Positions 21,380 to 33,290 of a stretch of 64,000 nt of DNA are shown here, piece by piece (within the stretch, counting starts at the first letter, position 1; each line of letters opens with the position of its first letter). The notes under the pieces are model-generated. The model searched no databases. It had not been told where the DNA came from and saw only the letters and a program-made list of their open reading frames with translations. Where the stretch lies: positions 1 through 64,000 of the forward strand of contig CAJYKU010000013.1 of NCBI GenBank assembly GCA_913775175.1, given 5' to 3'. The DNA comes from an uncultured Pantoea sp. (GTDB taxonomy: Bacteria; Pseudomonadota; Gammaproteobacteria; Enterobacterales; Enterobacteriaceae). The translations under genes were made by a program, and so were the position numbers.

Positions 21380-22169
21380 ATTTCTGCTGGCCGGGCTACT
21401 GCTGCTGTGGAGTAGCCTGCCCGCTGCCGCACCACGCGTTATTACCCTTTCACCTCATCTTACCGAAATGGCATTTGCCGCCGGGATTGTGCCGGTGGCA
21501 GTCAGTGCCTGGTCCGACTATCCTCCTGCAGCACAAACGCTGGAGCAGGTGGCGAACTGGCAGGGAATCAATATAGAGCGCGTGTTGCAGCTCAAACCCG
21601 ACGTGGTGCTCGCCTGGCGTGGCGGCAATCCGGCACGCCAGATAGATCAGCTGCAGCAGTTTGGTATCAGGGTGGTGTGGATCGATCCGCAGACGCTGGA
21701 GCAGATGATCGATGCGTTGCAATCGCTGGGTCGCTGGAGCCCACAGCCACAGCAGGCACAGGCAGCAGCAGAGGCGCTGCGCGCTCAGGAAAAAGCGCTG
21801 CGCCAGCAGTATCAGCAGCGTCAGCCGGTACCACTCTTTTTGCAGTTCGGGCAGCAGCCACTCTTTACCGCATCACGCAACACGTTGCAGAACGAGGTGG
21901 TTACGCTGTGCGGCGGACGCAATATTTTTGCGGACAGCGCCGTAAGCTGGCCACAGGTAAGCCGGGAACAGGTGCTGACGCGTCAGCCGCAGGCAGTTGT
22001 CATCAGCGGCGATGCCCGTCAGGCAGCCAGTGCTGCACAATTCTGGCAGCCGCAGCTCAGTGTGCCAGTGATTGCTATTAACAGTGACTGGCTGAGCCGT
22101 CCCGGCCCGCGCCTGCTACTGGCCGCACGTCAGCTCTGTGCGGCTCTGCATCCAACGAAAAATCCCTAA
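21372..22169 (+). CDS. btuF: BtuF, vitamin B12 periplasmic binding protein (265 aa)
   Basis: BtuF delivers cobalamin from the periplasm to the BtuCD transporter. The N-terminus [20 protein letters not shown] is a signal peptide cleaved before APRVITLSP. The two lobes typical of class III binding proteins are joined by a long helix (about 115-145). Motifs [14 protein letters not shown] [12 protein letters not shown] and PQVSREQVL match E. coli BtuF. Its start lies inside the end of mtnN. In E. coli yadS follows; here an 83-aa secreted orphan takes that place. Confidence 0.94.
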   Translation: MAKFLLAGLLLLWSSLPAAAPRVITLSPHLTEMAFAAGIVPVAVSAWSDYPPAAQTLEQVANWQGINIERVLQLKPDVVLAWRGGNPARQIDQLQQFGIRVVWIDPQTLEQMIDALQSLGRWSPQPQQAQAAAEALRAQEKALRQQYQQRQPVPLFLQFGQQPLFTASRNTLQNEVVTLCGGRNIFADSAVSWPQVSREQVLTRQPQAVVISGDARQAASAAQFWQPQLSVPVIAINSDWLSRPGPRLLLAARQLCAALHPTKNP

Positions 22170-22214
22170 AAAAGCCTAAAGATCGGCCAGTGTTTGCCGA
22201 CAATCAATATAGCA

Positions 22215-22248
22215 GGCTCAGCGGCCATGTAAGCTCTGAGCCCTTTTA
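22215..22248 (+). terminator. Probable terminator after btuF
   Basis: GGCTCAG and CTGAGCC flank a 14-nt loop and run into CTTTTAG. It lies 45 bp beyond btuF and just before the small ORF at 22282. Confidence 0.6.
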
Positions 22249-22281
22249 GCGTTATACGCTTTGACTTCACCAGGAACCACT

Positions 22282-22533
22282 ATGACCAGAGCTCTGTTGC
22301 TGATCATGGCGCTGACATATCTTATGCCCGCCCTGGCAGCAAGCAGCAGTGGTACTATCGCTGTATCGCTGGTTATTCAGCCGCGCTGCGATATTTCACG
22401 TGCAGAGAAGCACAGGCTGCCAGCAGCAAACTGCGGTGGCCACAGTCGCGCGCAGCCACGTATCACACAGCAGACCCTGCAGCAGGATCCACAGCGCCAC
22501 GAAACAACCAGACTGACTACGGTGGAGTGGTAA
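22282..22533 (+). CDS. Small secreted orphan protein (83 aa)
   Basis: I do not recognise this gene. It begins at an ATG with AGGA 9 bases upstream. The first 20 residues (MTRALLLIMALTYLMPALAA) form a clear signal peptide. Then TIAVSLVIQPRCDISRA looks like the first strands of a pilin or spore-coat-U type beta sandwich (xxVSLxIxxxCxIS). After that the protein becomes hydrophilic and rich in Gln, Arg and His, without further fold signs. It may be a short periplasmic protein or a decayed fimbrial subunit. It lies between btuF and the convergent erpA, where E. coli carries yadS on the other strand. Confidence 0.55.
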   Translation: MTRALLLIMALTYLMPALAASSSGTIAVSLVIQPRCDISRAEKHRLPAANCGGHSRAQPRITQQTLQQDPQRHETTRLTTVEW

Positions 22534-22566
22534 GAGGGGGCTGCCAGAATAGCAGCCAGAGCAGCA

Positions 22567-22914
22567 TCAGATGCTGAAAGAGGAGCCGCAACCGCAGGTG
22601 GTTTTGGCATTCGGATTCGTCACGATAAAGCGCGAGCCCTCCAGACCCTCAGTGTAATCCACTGAGCCGCCCACCAGATACTGCAGGCTCATGGGATCCA
22701 CAACCAGTGCCACACCCTGTTTTTCGATGGTCATATCACCATCATTCATCTGATCGTCAAAGGTAAAACCATACTGAAAGCCGCTGCAACCGCCGCCAGT
22801 GATATAGACGCGTAGTTTCAGCGCCGGATTCTCTTCATCCGCAATCAGATTTTTTACTTTATTCGCTGCTGCATCAGTAAACTGTAAAGGCAGCGCTGCT
22901 ACGTCATCACTCAT
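22567..22914 (-). CDS. erpA: ErpA, A-type iron-sulfur carrier (115 aa)
   Basis: ErpA inserts Fe-S clusters into target proteins, including IspG and IspH of the isoprenoid pathway that Dxr feeds. The three cluster cysteines are Cys43 ([11 protein letters not shown]), Cys107 and Cys109 ([11 protein letters not shown]). Length is one residue over E. coli. It is divergent from hemL across a 229-bp gap. In E. coli clcA lies between erpA and hemL; it is absent here. Confidence 0.97.
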   Translation of the reverse strand: MSDDVAALPLQFTDAAANKVKNLIADEENPALKLRVYITGGGCSGFQYGFTFDDQMNDGDMTIEKQGVALVVDPMSLQYLVGGSVDYTEGLEGSRFIVTNPNAKTTCGCGSSFSI

Positions 22915-23143
22915 GTTTTACTCCGGGTAAACGTCCAGGTCAGAAAACAACCTTAATTTCACTATTATCTGCCAGCCGCCCGGTGCAATCAAGTGGTGCC
23001 CTTGACACTGTGTGCCTCTGCTATGGGCTACAGTTTATATCCGACATGTGCGAAGCCAGGCTGTATGCAGTATCACGGTTCACCGTTGCCCTGTATTCCC
23101 GTAGAATAAGCACAGAATTTTTCCGAACAGCAGGAGCCGAACA

Positions 23144-24424
23144 ATGAGTAAGTCAGAAAACCTGTACACCGAAGCGCAACGTCTGATCCCAGGCGGCGTA
23201 AACTCTCCGGTACGCGCGTTTACCGGTGTCGGCGGCGTACCGCTGTTTATCGAACACGCCGATGGTGCCTTTTTATACGATGCCGACGGCAAGGCCTATA
23301 TCGATTATGTGGGCTCGTGGGGCCCGATGGTGCTTGGTCATAATAACGCCACCATTCGTAATGCGGTAATAGATGCCGCAGCGCGCGGGCTGAGCTTTGG
23401 CGCACCCACCGAGATTGAAGTAAAGATGGCAGAGCTGGTCTGCGAACTGATGCCAAATATGGATATGGTGCGTATGGTTAACTCCGGTACGGAGGCCACC
23501 ATGAGTGCAATCCGTCTGGCTCGCGGCTATACCCATCGCGATAAAATCATCAAGTTTGAGGGCTGCTATCACGGCCATGCTGACTGTCTGCTGGTTAAAG
23601 CAGGATCAGGCGCGCTGACGTTAGGCCAGCCCAACTCCCCGGGTGTACCCGCTGATTTTGCCCGTCATACGCTGACCTGCACTTTTAACGACCTCGACTC
23701 AGTACGCGCAGCTTTTGAGCAATATCCGCAGGATATCGCCTGTATTATTGTTGAGCCGGTTGCGGGCAATATGAACTGCATTCCACCGCTGCCAGAATTT
23801 CTGCCAGGCCTGCGTGAGCTGTGCGATGAGTTTGGTGCGCTGCTGATTATTGATGAAGTGATGACGGGCTTCCGCGTGGCGCTGGGTGGTGCACAGGCAC
23901 ACTATAATGTGAATCCTGACCTCACCTGCCTTGGCAAAATTATCGGCGGCGGTATGCCGGTGGGCGCATTTGGTGGTCGTCGTGACGTAATGGAAGCCCT
24001 GGCACCTACCGGGCCGGTTTATCAGGCGGGTACGCTATCTGGCAATCCAGTGGCGATGGCGGCGGGTCTGGCCTGTCTGACACAAATTGCACAGCCAGGT
24101 ACTCATGCCACTCTGACCGAACGCACCACGCAGCTGGCCAATGGCCTGCTGGCCGCGGCGCAGGCAGAGAATATTCCGCTGGTGGTAAACCATGTAGGTG
24201 GCATGTTTGGTATTTTCTTCACCGATGCTGACAGCGTAACCTGCTATGCCGATGTCACCCGCTGCGACGTTGAACGTTTTAAGCGTTTCTTCCATCTTAT
24301 GCTGGCTGAGGGCGTTTATCTGGCACCCTCGGCCTATGAAGCAGGCTTTATGTCGCTGGCGCATACACCGGAAGATATTGATCGCACCATCAATGCGGCA
24401 CGGCGCTGCTTTGCTCAACTCTGA
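23144..24424 (+). CDS. hemL: Glutamate-1-semialdehyde 2,1-aminomutase HemL (426 aa)
   Basis: HemL is a PLP enzyme that moves the amino group of glutamate-1-semialdehyde to give 5-aminolevulinate, the tetrapyrrole precursor. PLP binds Lys265 in [34 protein letters not shown] near 120 and [12 protein letters not shown] near 240 are the class III aminotransferase signatures. Length matches the family. The ATG has a good AGGAG site (AGCAGGAGCCGAACA). It is followed by a bidirectional terminator shared with convergent fhuB. Confidence 0.97.
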   Translation: MSKSENLYTEAQRLIPGGVNSPVRAFTGVGGVPLFIEHADGAFLYDADGKAYIDYVGSWGPMVLGHNNATIRNAVIDAAARGLSFGAPTEIEVKMAELVCELMPNMDMVRMVNSGTEATMSAIRLARGYTHRDKIIKFEGCYHGHADCLLVKAGSGALTLGQPNSPGVPADFARHTLTCTFNDLDSVRAAFEQYPQDIACIIVEPVAGNMNCIPPLPEFLPGLRELCDEFGALLIIDEVMTGFRVALGGAQAHYNVNPDLTCLGKIIGGGMPVGAFGGRRDVMEALAPTGPVYQAGTLSGNPVAMAAGLACLTQIAQPGTHATLTERTTQLANGLLAAAQAENIPLVVNHVGGMFGIFFTDADSVTCYADVTRCDVERFKRFFHLMLAEGVYLAPSAYEAGFMSLAHTPEDIDRTINAARRCFAQL

Positions 24425-24491
24425 GTCACCGCCTGAGCATCGGAACAGAGTAGCAGAGAGACAAACCTATTCTGTGACCTGAACCTGCGAG

Positions 24492-24520
24492 AAAAGATGC
24501 GCCGTGGCGCATCTTTTTTT
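24492..24520. terminator. Bidirectional terminator between hemL and fhuB
   Basis: AAGATGCGCC and GGCGCATCTT form a 10-bp stem with a 2-nt loop. Seven T follow on the plus strand and TTTTC on the minus strand. It can end both hemL and the fhuACDB operon; it overlaps the fhuB stop codon. Confidence 0.88.
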
Positions 24521-26495
24521 ATGCCCGCCGCAGCAGCCAGATAAAATAGGGTGCGCCAAAAAAGGTTGCCATCAGACCCGCCGGGATCTGATCCGGAAAA
24601 GCCAGCATCCTGCCACACCAGTCAGCCACCACCATTAACATTGCGCCAGTTACGCCCGCCATGGCCAGCTGCGGCAGTGCACGCCGGAAGCCAAGCATAC
24701 GCACGATATGCGGCGCCATCAGACCGACAAAGCTCAGCGGCCCAATCGTTAATGTTGCCGCTGCAGTGAGTGCGGCTGCCAGCAGCAGCAGTGCCAGGCG
24801 CGCGCGGGTCAGAGAGAGTCCGGCCGAACGCGCGGTGGTACTCCCCAGGGGCAGCAGTGTCAGCCAGCGACTTGCCAGTGGTGCCAGCGCCACCAGAACG
24901 GCGGCGATTGCTGCGCTCTGTAGCGCCTGAGAGAGCGTAACGTTGTAAGTCGAGCCGGAGATCCAGCTCAGTAATCCAGCCATACGCGGGTCACCACTGG
25001 CCATCAGCAGCATCAGCAGCGTCACAAACGCGCTGTTAAGCGCCATGCCCGCCAGTAGCATACGCTGCGGCGAAAAACCGCCACGACTGGCGACCAGCAG
25101 AATAATTATCAGCGTGACCGCCGCGCCGGCGATACCCGCAGGCAGCAGCCATTCCAGCGCATCACCGGGTACAAAAAACAGCATCAGTACCACACCGCAG
25201 GCCGCACCGGAACTGATCCCCAGCACTTCCGGGCTGGCCACCGGGTTACCGGTTAGCCGCTGGATCAGCGTACCCGCCACACCCAGCATCATCCCTACCG
25301 TCAATGCTGCCAGCACGCGCGGCGCACGCCACGGCACCAGCTGTTGCAACATTTCGCCGCTGCTCCATCGCCAGCCTGCCGCATCCCGGCCAAAGCTCAG
25401 ACCTGCAACAGTGCAGAGCAGCAGCAATAGCAATCCCGCCAGCAGCCAGCGGACAACACGCTGACGTTCAGCTACTACCCGTTCGCCAGCCTCCAGCACC
25501 GGCGGCGGTGAGCCGGTGCGCAGTCGTGGCAGCAGCCAGAGCAATACGGGTACACCTGCCAGAGCGGTAACCGTGCCGGCTGACAGCTCCCGCCAGTGTG
25601 CGGTAAGCCACAATACGCACTGATCGGCCAGCCACAGTAGCAGCGCGCCAATCAGCGGTGTCAGCAGCAGACGGCTAAGCAGGCGACGGGCGCCAAGCAT
25701 TTTTGCCAGCAGCGGTGCAAACAGGCCAATAAAGCCGATAATGCCGGCAACATTAACCAGCTGTGCGCTCAGTATAATAGCCAGCGCCAGTGCGCTAATA
25801 CGCGCTGCCGTCAGAGAGAGGCCGAGGTTCTTCGCTACACCATCATCCAGTCCCATCAGCGTCAGCGGCCTGAGCAGCGCCAGCGTCAGTACAAACGCCA
25901 GCAGCAGACGTGGCCAGAGCAGCGCCACATTGTGTCCATCCAGCTGATTCAGGGCACCGGTACTCCAGAGAAACATATTCTGCAGCTGATCGTGATTAAA
26001 AATAGCGAAAACCTGATTCACCGCGCCAGCGTAAAGACTCAGCACCAGCCCGGCGAGGATCAGCGTGACCGGCGAGAGCCGTTTGCCCCACGCCACACCG
26101 AATACCAGTGCACCGACCAGCAGGGCACCGCTCATTGCTGCAATCTGCTGCGTAAACTCACCGCCAGGCAGCTGCCAGAGTGTGGCAACCGTTATACCCA
26201 GCTGCGCACCTGATGCCACGCCAAGCGTAGCAGGCTCCGCCAGTGGATTGCGCAGCACCTGCTGAAACAGTAATCCCGCCAGCCCCAGTCCGGCACCGAC
26301 CAGCAGCGCCAGCGCCAGCCGTGACAGCAGACTATAGTGAAATACCACCTGTTGAATGTCGTTTAAATCGGGCGAGTAAATTGCCTGCCACCACGCTGAC
26401 AGCGGCAGTGCATGGTGCAGATTAATCAGGGTCAGCAGTAGTGCTATAGCAGCAAGCCCGACCAGCAAAGAGATGGAAAAGAGACGACTACGCAT
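24519..26495 (-). CDS. fhuB: FhuB, ferric hydroxamate ABC permease (658 aa)
   Basis: FhuB is the double-size inner-membrane permease that moves ferrichrome-type siderophores from FhuD into the cytoplasm. It is a tandem duplication of the FecCD/BtuC fold, about ten membrane helices per half, with the halves meeting near residue 330-345. Each half carries the Gly-rich loop that contacts FhuC: IGFIGLFAPLLAKML in the first and GPLSFVGLMAPHIVRML in the second. Length is near the 660 aa of E. coli. It is the last gene of fhuACDB and overlaps the fhuD stop by one base. Confidence 0.97.
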   Translation of the reverse strand: MRSRLFSISLLVGLAAIALLLTLINLHHALPLSAWWQAIYSPDLNDIQQVVFHYSLLSRLALALLVGAGLGLAGLLFQQVLRNPLAEPATLGVASGAQLGITVATLWQLPGGEFTQQIAAMSGALLVGALVFGVAWGKRLSPVTLILAGLVLSLYAGAVNQVFAIFNHDQLQNMFLWSTGALNQLDGHNVALLWPRLLLAFVLTLALLRPLTLMGLDDGVAKNLGLSLTAARISALALAIILSAQLVNVAGIIGFIGLFAPLLAKMLGARRLLSRLLLTPLIGALLLWLADQCVLWLTAHWRELSAGTVTALAGVPVLLWLLPRLRTGSPPPVLEAGERVVAERQRVVRWLLAGLLLLLLCTVAGLSFGRDAAGWRWSSGEMLQQLVPWRAPRVLAALTVGMMLGVAGTLIQRLTGNPVASPEVLGISSGAACGVVLMLFFVPGDALEWLLPAGIAGAAVTLIIILLVASRGGFSPQRMLLAGMALNSAFVTLLMLLMASGDPRMAGLLSWISGSTYNVTLSQALQSAAIAAVLVALAPLASRWLTLLPLGSTTARSAGLSLTRARLALLLLAAALTAAATLTIGPLSFVGLMAPHIVRMLGFRRALPQLAMAGVTGAMLMVVADWCGRMLAFPDQIPAGLMATFFGAPYFIWLLRRA

Positions 26496-27373
26496 CAGCG
26501 GGACTCCAGTGCGTTTTCCAGCACCTGTGCAAAGCGCACGGCAGAGAGGGTGGCACCGTAGTACCAGACTGCCGGTACACGATGAAAATGGCCGCTGCGC
26601 GCGAATGGCAGCGCCTGCCAGAGCGCTGTCTTCATAACCTGCTGCATGTCGCGTTCGTTATCATGTGCAAAGCAGATAGCGGTGACGTCTCCGGCTTCCG
26701 CCAGGCGTTCAATACCAATTACGGCACTGCCCCAAAAGTTAGTTTCACCCTGCCAGGCACTGGTAAGGCCGAGCTGCTGCAGCACCTCAAGAAACAGGCT
26801 GTTTTGACCAAACACAATAGCGTGACGGCTATCAAGCAATGACATCAGCAACAGCGGTCGCCCGGCTCTGGTCTGCAGGCGCTGACGCGCTGCTGCCAGC
26901 TGCTGATCCACCCATTGCAGATGCTGCTCTGCCTGCGCACTCCGTCCGATATGTGCCCCCAGCGTCTGCAGCGAGTGCCGTGCCGCACTCAGCGGTTTAC
27001 CATCGCCGCTGTGCAGGCTGAATCCCATTGTGGGTGCGATGCGCTGCAGCGTCTCAGCGCGCGGCCCATAACCGCTGGAGTGTAAAATCAGTGAAGGAGC
27101 CAGCTGCGTCATCAGCTCCATATTGGGTTCGGTACGTAATCCGATATCGATCGTGCCGGCTGGCAACGGCGGCTCTCCAACCCAGATAGTGTAGTTATGC
27201 ACATCTGCCACGCCGAGCGGCGCCACGCCCAGTGCCAGCAGCAACTCTGTGGGCAACCACTCCAGCGCCAGAATACGTGAACTCTCTGGCAGAGCGGCAC
27301 GTGGTGATGCAAACTGCATCAGCGGTGACAGAGCCAGTGCGGTGAGCAGACGCCGGCGGGTAATGGTGATCAT
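26495..27373 (-). CDS. fhuD: FhuD, ferric hydroxamate binding protein (292 aa)
   Basis: FhuD is the periplasmic binding protein for ferrichrome, coprogen and aerobactin. The N-terminus MITITRRRLLTALALSPLMQ has a twin-arginine-like signal, as in E. coli FhuD (SRRRLLTA). The mature part begins ALEWLPTELLLALGVAPLGV. WQGETNFWGSAVIGIERLAE and RVPAVWYYGATLSAVRF contain ligand-pocket aromatics conserved in FhuD. It is 9 bp after fhuC. Confidence 0.96.
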   Translation of the reverse strand: MITITRRRLLTALALSPLMQFASPRAALPESSRILALEWLPTELLLALGVAPLGVADVHNYTIWVGEPPLPAGTIDIGLRTEPNMELMTQLAPSLILHSSGYGPRAETLQRIAPTMGFSLHSGDGKPLSAARHSLQTLGAHIGRSAQAEQHLQWVDQQLAAARQRLQTRAGRPLLLMSLLDSRHAIVFGQNSLFLEVLQQLGLTSAWQGETNFWGSAVIGIERLAEAGDVTAICFAHDNERDMQQVMKTALWQALPFARSGHFHRVPAVWYYGATLSAVRFAQVLENALESR

Positions 27374-27382
27374 CCTTGCTCC

Positions 27383-28177
27383 TTAGCAGACAAAACTTAC
27401 GGGCGCACCACCCTGCGGATGTGGCAGGATCCCCATAGGAATACCGTAAATAGCGCCCAGCACATCGGCCTGCATAATCGCCTCTGGCTCGCCTTCTGCA
27501 ATCACCTCGCCCTGCCGCAACGCCACCAGCCGATCGCAGTAGCGCGCCGCCATATTGATATCGTGCAGCACTGCAATCACTGTTAAGCCACGCTCGCGGC
27601 TCAGCCGCTGGATCAGCGCCAGTACGTCTACCTGATGAGCAATATCAAGTGCCGAGGTTGGCTCATCCAGCAGCAGGCAGCGGCTGTTTTGCGCCACCAG
27701 CATCGCCAGCCAGGCACGCTGTCGCTCGCCACCAGAGAGACTGTCAACCAGACGCCCGGCAAACGGTTTTAATCCCACCAGCGCTATTGCCTCTTCAACC
27801 CGCTGACGATCCTCCTGACCATAGCGCCCCAGTGCGCCGTGCCAGGGATAGCGCCCTATTGCCACCAGCTCGCGCACCGTCATACCCTCTGCAGCGGGCA
27901 GCTGTTGCGGCAGATAGGCAACCTGCCGGGCAAACGCTTTGCTGTTCCACTGCTCAAGCGGCTCACTGTTCAGCATGACCTGCCCTGCACTGGCAGCATG
28001 ATGGCGTCCCAGCATTTTCAGCAGCGTTGATTTACCGGATCCATTATGACCAATCAGGGCCGTGACTTTTCCGGGGGCAAATGAGAGCGACAGTGGTTGC
28101 AGCAGCGTGCGTCCTGGCACGCGAAAGCTGACATTTTCCAGCGCAAACGTAGTAGCGGCGTAGTGCGGATGCTGCAT
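27383..28177 (-). CDS. fhuC: FhuC, ferric hydroxamate ABC ATPase (264 aa)
   Basis: FhuC powers the FhuB permease. Walker A is GHNGSGKST at residues 43-51. The ABC signature is LSGGERQRAWLAMLVAQ, followed by Walker B CLLLDEPTSALD and the switch histidine in VIAVLHDINMAARYCD. Length is normal for the family. It lies 47 bp after fhuA, with no terminator seen between them. Confidence 0.97.
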   Translation of the reverse strand: MQHPHYAATTFALENVSFRVPGRTLLQPLSLSFAPGKVTALIGHNGSGKSTLLKMLGRHHAASAGQVMLNSEPLEQWNSKAFARQVAYLPQQLPAAEGMTVRELVAIGRYPWHGALGRYGQEDRQRVEEAIALVGLKPFAGRLVDSLSGGERQRAWLAMLVAQNSRCLLLDEPTSALDIAHQVDVLALIQRLSRERGLTVIAVLHDINMAARYCDRLVALRQGEVIAEGEPEAIMQADVLGAIYGIPMGILPHPQGGAPVSFVC

Positions 28178-28224
28178 GGTACTCCCTGGCTGACGGGCGC
28201 AGCAGGTGCGCCCTGAGATCTAAG

Positions 28225-30420
28225 TTAAAAACGGAAGGTAGCGGTGCCGACAATCCGGCGCTCAGCGCCCCAGTAGCAGGCGTAGTCGCGATAGCAGCTG
28301 GCAACATAATCGCGATTAAACAGATTGTTGACGTTGACGCCAACCGTGGATCCTGGCAGTCCAAAGCGAGCAAGATCGTACTTCAGCACGGTATCTACCG
28401 TGGTGTAACCCGCCACATCAAAATTTTGATTGGCGCTGGCACCACTGGCGTATAGCCCTTTGCTCTCGCCCACATAACGCACCCCGGCGCCCAGAGTCAG
28501 GCCGGATAGCGCTGTATCGTGGAAGGTGTAGTCACCCCATAGCGAAGCCATATGTTTTGGCACCTGCACCGGCGTTCTGCCCTGCAACTGGGTATCTTTG
28601 GTATATTCCGCATCGGTGTAGGTATAGGAGGCGGTCATATTGACGCTGGCACTCAGCGCCGCTTTGGCCTCCAGCTCTACGCCGCGTGAACGGATCTCGC
28701 CGCTCTGAATACTGAAATTTTTGTTAACCGGGTCTGCCGTCAGATTTTTGTTTTTGGTCAACTGATAGAGTGCACCGGTGATGACAATCGGACGATCTTT
28801 CGGCACATATTTTACCCCCGCTTCATACTGCTTCGCGCGTGAAGGATCAAACGCCTGACCGCCATACGTTGAACCTGCATTTGGAATAAATGCTTCGCTG
28901 TAGCTAAAGTAAGGCGCAACACCATTATCAAAGACATAGTTAAGTCCACCGCGCCAGGTAAAGGCCTGATCGTTTTGTCGATCGGTTGTTCCGGCTACGC
29001 GATCCTGAACTGACGTCATGGCATAATCGTAGCGTCCACCCAGCGTCAGTACCCAGCGATCCCACTCGATCTGATCCTGCGCATACAGTCCGGTCTGCCG
29101 CTGTTTATTAAGATGCTGATAAGGAGTGCTATATGGGACAACAGTATCATTGCCATATTGCGGATCAATCGCACTGAGATTGCTGGCTGAACCAAACTGC
29201 GCATCAATGTCATTACGCGTCTGCTGATAGTCCACACCCAGTAACAGCGTATGATCAACCTGCCCGGTAGCAAATCTGGCCTGCGCCTGGTTATCCACGG
29301 CAAACTGATTGAGCTGCTCGTTTGAAACGGCAGAGCCGCGTGTAATCTGCTGTGATGCTGAATCATAACCATTGCCATAAATACTGCGATAGTCAGTGCG
29401 CAGCTCGGCATAACGCAGATTCTGTCTTACTGTCCAGGTATCGCTGAAACTGTGTTCAGCGTTATACCCGACCATTTTGGTGTTACGCGAAATCTTATTG
29501 CTGGCTTCGCCTTCATCAAAATCCGTGGGCAGTCTGTAGCTGCTGCCATCAGCACGTTTAATCGCGGTTACCGTGCCTTCACGCGGCAGCCAGCCGTAGT
29601 AGCCAGTTTGTGGCTCATTCTGGAAGTAAGTCAGCAGATCAAAACGCGTACTGGCATCCGGCCGCCAGCTAAATGAAGGTGCCAGGGTATAGCGCTTCTC
29701 TTTATTGCTGGCCTGCTGTGCATCAGCGCTGCGCGCCAGCCCTGTCAGGCGGTAGCTGTAAACGCCGCTGTCATCAAGCGCGCCGCCAAAATCAAAACCG
29801 GTTGAAAACAGGTTGTCATTGCCCATCTGGAACTGCACTTCACGCAGTGTTTCAGTCGTGGGTCGTTTGCTGACCAGCGCCACTACGCCACCGGGATTGC
29901 TTTTACCATACAGAACCGAAACCGGCCCGCGCAGAAGCTCGGCGCGCTCCAGAAAATAGGGATCGATAGCAAACTCAGAGTAGTTATCACTCTGCAGTTT
30001 CAGGCCATCAAGATATTGATTGGTGTTGGTTTCGCTAAAACCGCGAATGGAGAGTGCGTCAATCACCCCGGAGCTGCCACGGTTACCGGTCAGCACTCCA
30101 GGCGTATAGTTAAATGCGCCTTTTACGCTGGTCACCGCATGCATCGCCATCTCTTCCTGCGTCACCACAGAGAGTGACTGCGGGTTTTTTTCAATCGGCG
30201 TATCAGTTTTGGTACCGGTTGCGCTCTGCTTTGCTGCAATCGTTGCTGCAGGGCCCCATGCGCTCTCCTGCGCGACGCTGTTGCCTCCACTGGCGTTAAC
30301 AACAATAGTCTCTTCAGCCACTGCCTGTGCGCTGAGAGTGCCCAGTGTCAGGGCAATTGATAGAGCCAGCGGACGGCGCCGCATCATAACAGAACGGGAA
30401 AAAACAGTTTGCGCACTCAT
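28225..30420 (-). CDS. fhuA: FhuA, ferrichrome TonB-dependent receptor (731 aa)
   Basis: FhuA is the outer-membrane ferrichrome receptor and, in E. coli, the entry site for phages T1, T5 and phi80, colicin M and microcin J25. A signal peptide ends near Ala35. The TonB box follows at 37-41 (ETIVV). The plug covers about 40-195 (QESAWGPAATIAAKQSATGT), and the 22-strand barrel ends in ATATFRF-type GTATFRF. The extracellular gating loop 4 region (SIYGNGYDSASQQITRGSAV) is clearly shorter than in E. coli and lacks its cysteine pair. The loop 11 cysteines (ASCYRDYACYWGAE) are kept. Methionines 12 and 13 are other possible starts. A Fur box lies upstream. Confidence 0.96.
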   Translation of the reverse strand: MSAQTVFSRSVMMRRRPLALSIALTLGTLSAQAVAEETIVVNASGGNSVAQESAWGPAATIAAKQSATGTKTDTPIEKNPQSLSVVTQEEMAMHAVTSVKGAFNYTPGVLTGNRGSSGVIDALSIRGFSETNTNQYLDGLKLQSDNYSEFAIDPYFLERAELLRGPVSVLYGKSNPGGVVALVSKRPTTETLREVQFQMGNDNLFSTGFDFGGALDDSGVYSYRLTGLARSADAQQASNKEKRYTLAPSFSWRPDASTRFDLLTYFQNEPQTGYYGWLPREGTVTAIKRADGSSYRLPTDFDEGEASNKISRNTKMVGYNAEHSFSDTWTVRQNLRYAELRTDYRSIYGNGYDSASQQITRGSAVSNEQLNQFAVDNQAQARFATGQVDHTLLLGVDYQQTRNDIDAQFGSASNLSAIDPQYGNDTVVPYSTPYQHLNKQRQTGLYAQDQIEWDRWVLTLGGRYDYAMTSVQDRVAGTTDRQNDQAFTWRGGLNYVFDNGVAPYFSYSEAFIPNAGSTYGGQAFDPSRAKQYEAGVKYVPKDRPIVITGALYQLTKNKNLTADPVNKNFSIQSGEIRSRGVELEAKAALSASVNMTASYTYTDAEYTKDTQLQGRTPVQVPKHMASLWGDYTFHDTALSGLTLGAGVRYVGESKGLYASGASANQNFDVAGYTTVDTVLKYDLARFGLPGSTVGVNVNNLFNRDYVASCYRDYACYWGAERRIVGTATFRF

Positions 30421-30457
30421 GATAAAGTCTCTCAGCGGATAAATAACGCAAGCGAAT

Positions 30458-30476
30458 GAAAACGATAATTATTATC
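30458..30476 (-). promoter_or_regulatory. Fur box upstream of fhuA
   Basis: GAAAACGATAATTATTATC matches the 19-bp Fur consensus at 16 of 19 positions. It lies 38 bp upstream of the fhuA start, so the fhuACDB operon should be repressed when iron is plentiful. Confidence 0.85.
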
Positions 30477-30592
30477 AGACGCAAGTATTTTAGGCTAAGC
30501 GATGCACGATCTGCAAGACGAAATAGAGCACAACCGCATGTTTACGGCGTTATCGCATTAATCATTGATCGTGAGTAAGAAATTGCAGTGAT

Positions 30593-30615
30593 GAAAAAGG
30601 GCGCCGAAGCGCCCT
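30593..30615 (-). terminator. Terminator after mrcB
   Basis: On the minus strand GGGCGC and GCGCCC flank a TTCG tetraloop and run into TTTTTC. It begins 15 bp after the mrcB stop. Confidence 0.9.
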
Positions 30616-30629
30616 GAAGAGGATGATAA

Positions 30630-33191
<2,562 letters not shown>

Positions 33192-33290
33192 GCTCTCTTC
33201 TCTCCAGGCATAGCGTTGGCTGCGGCCGTTACTCTAACTACTTTCTCCGGCTGCGCATGGCAGAACCCTCTGAATTCGATCCACAGCGGG

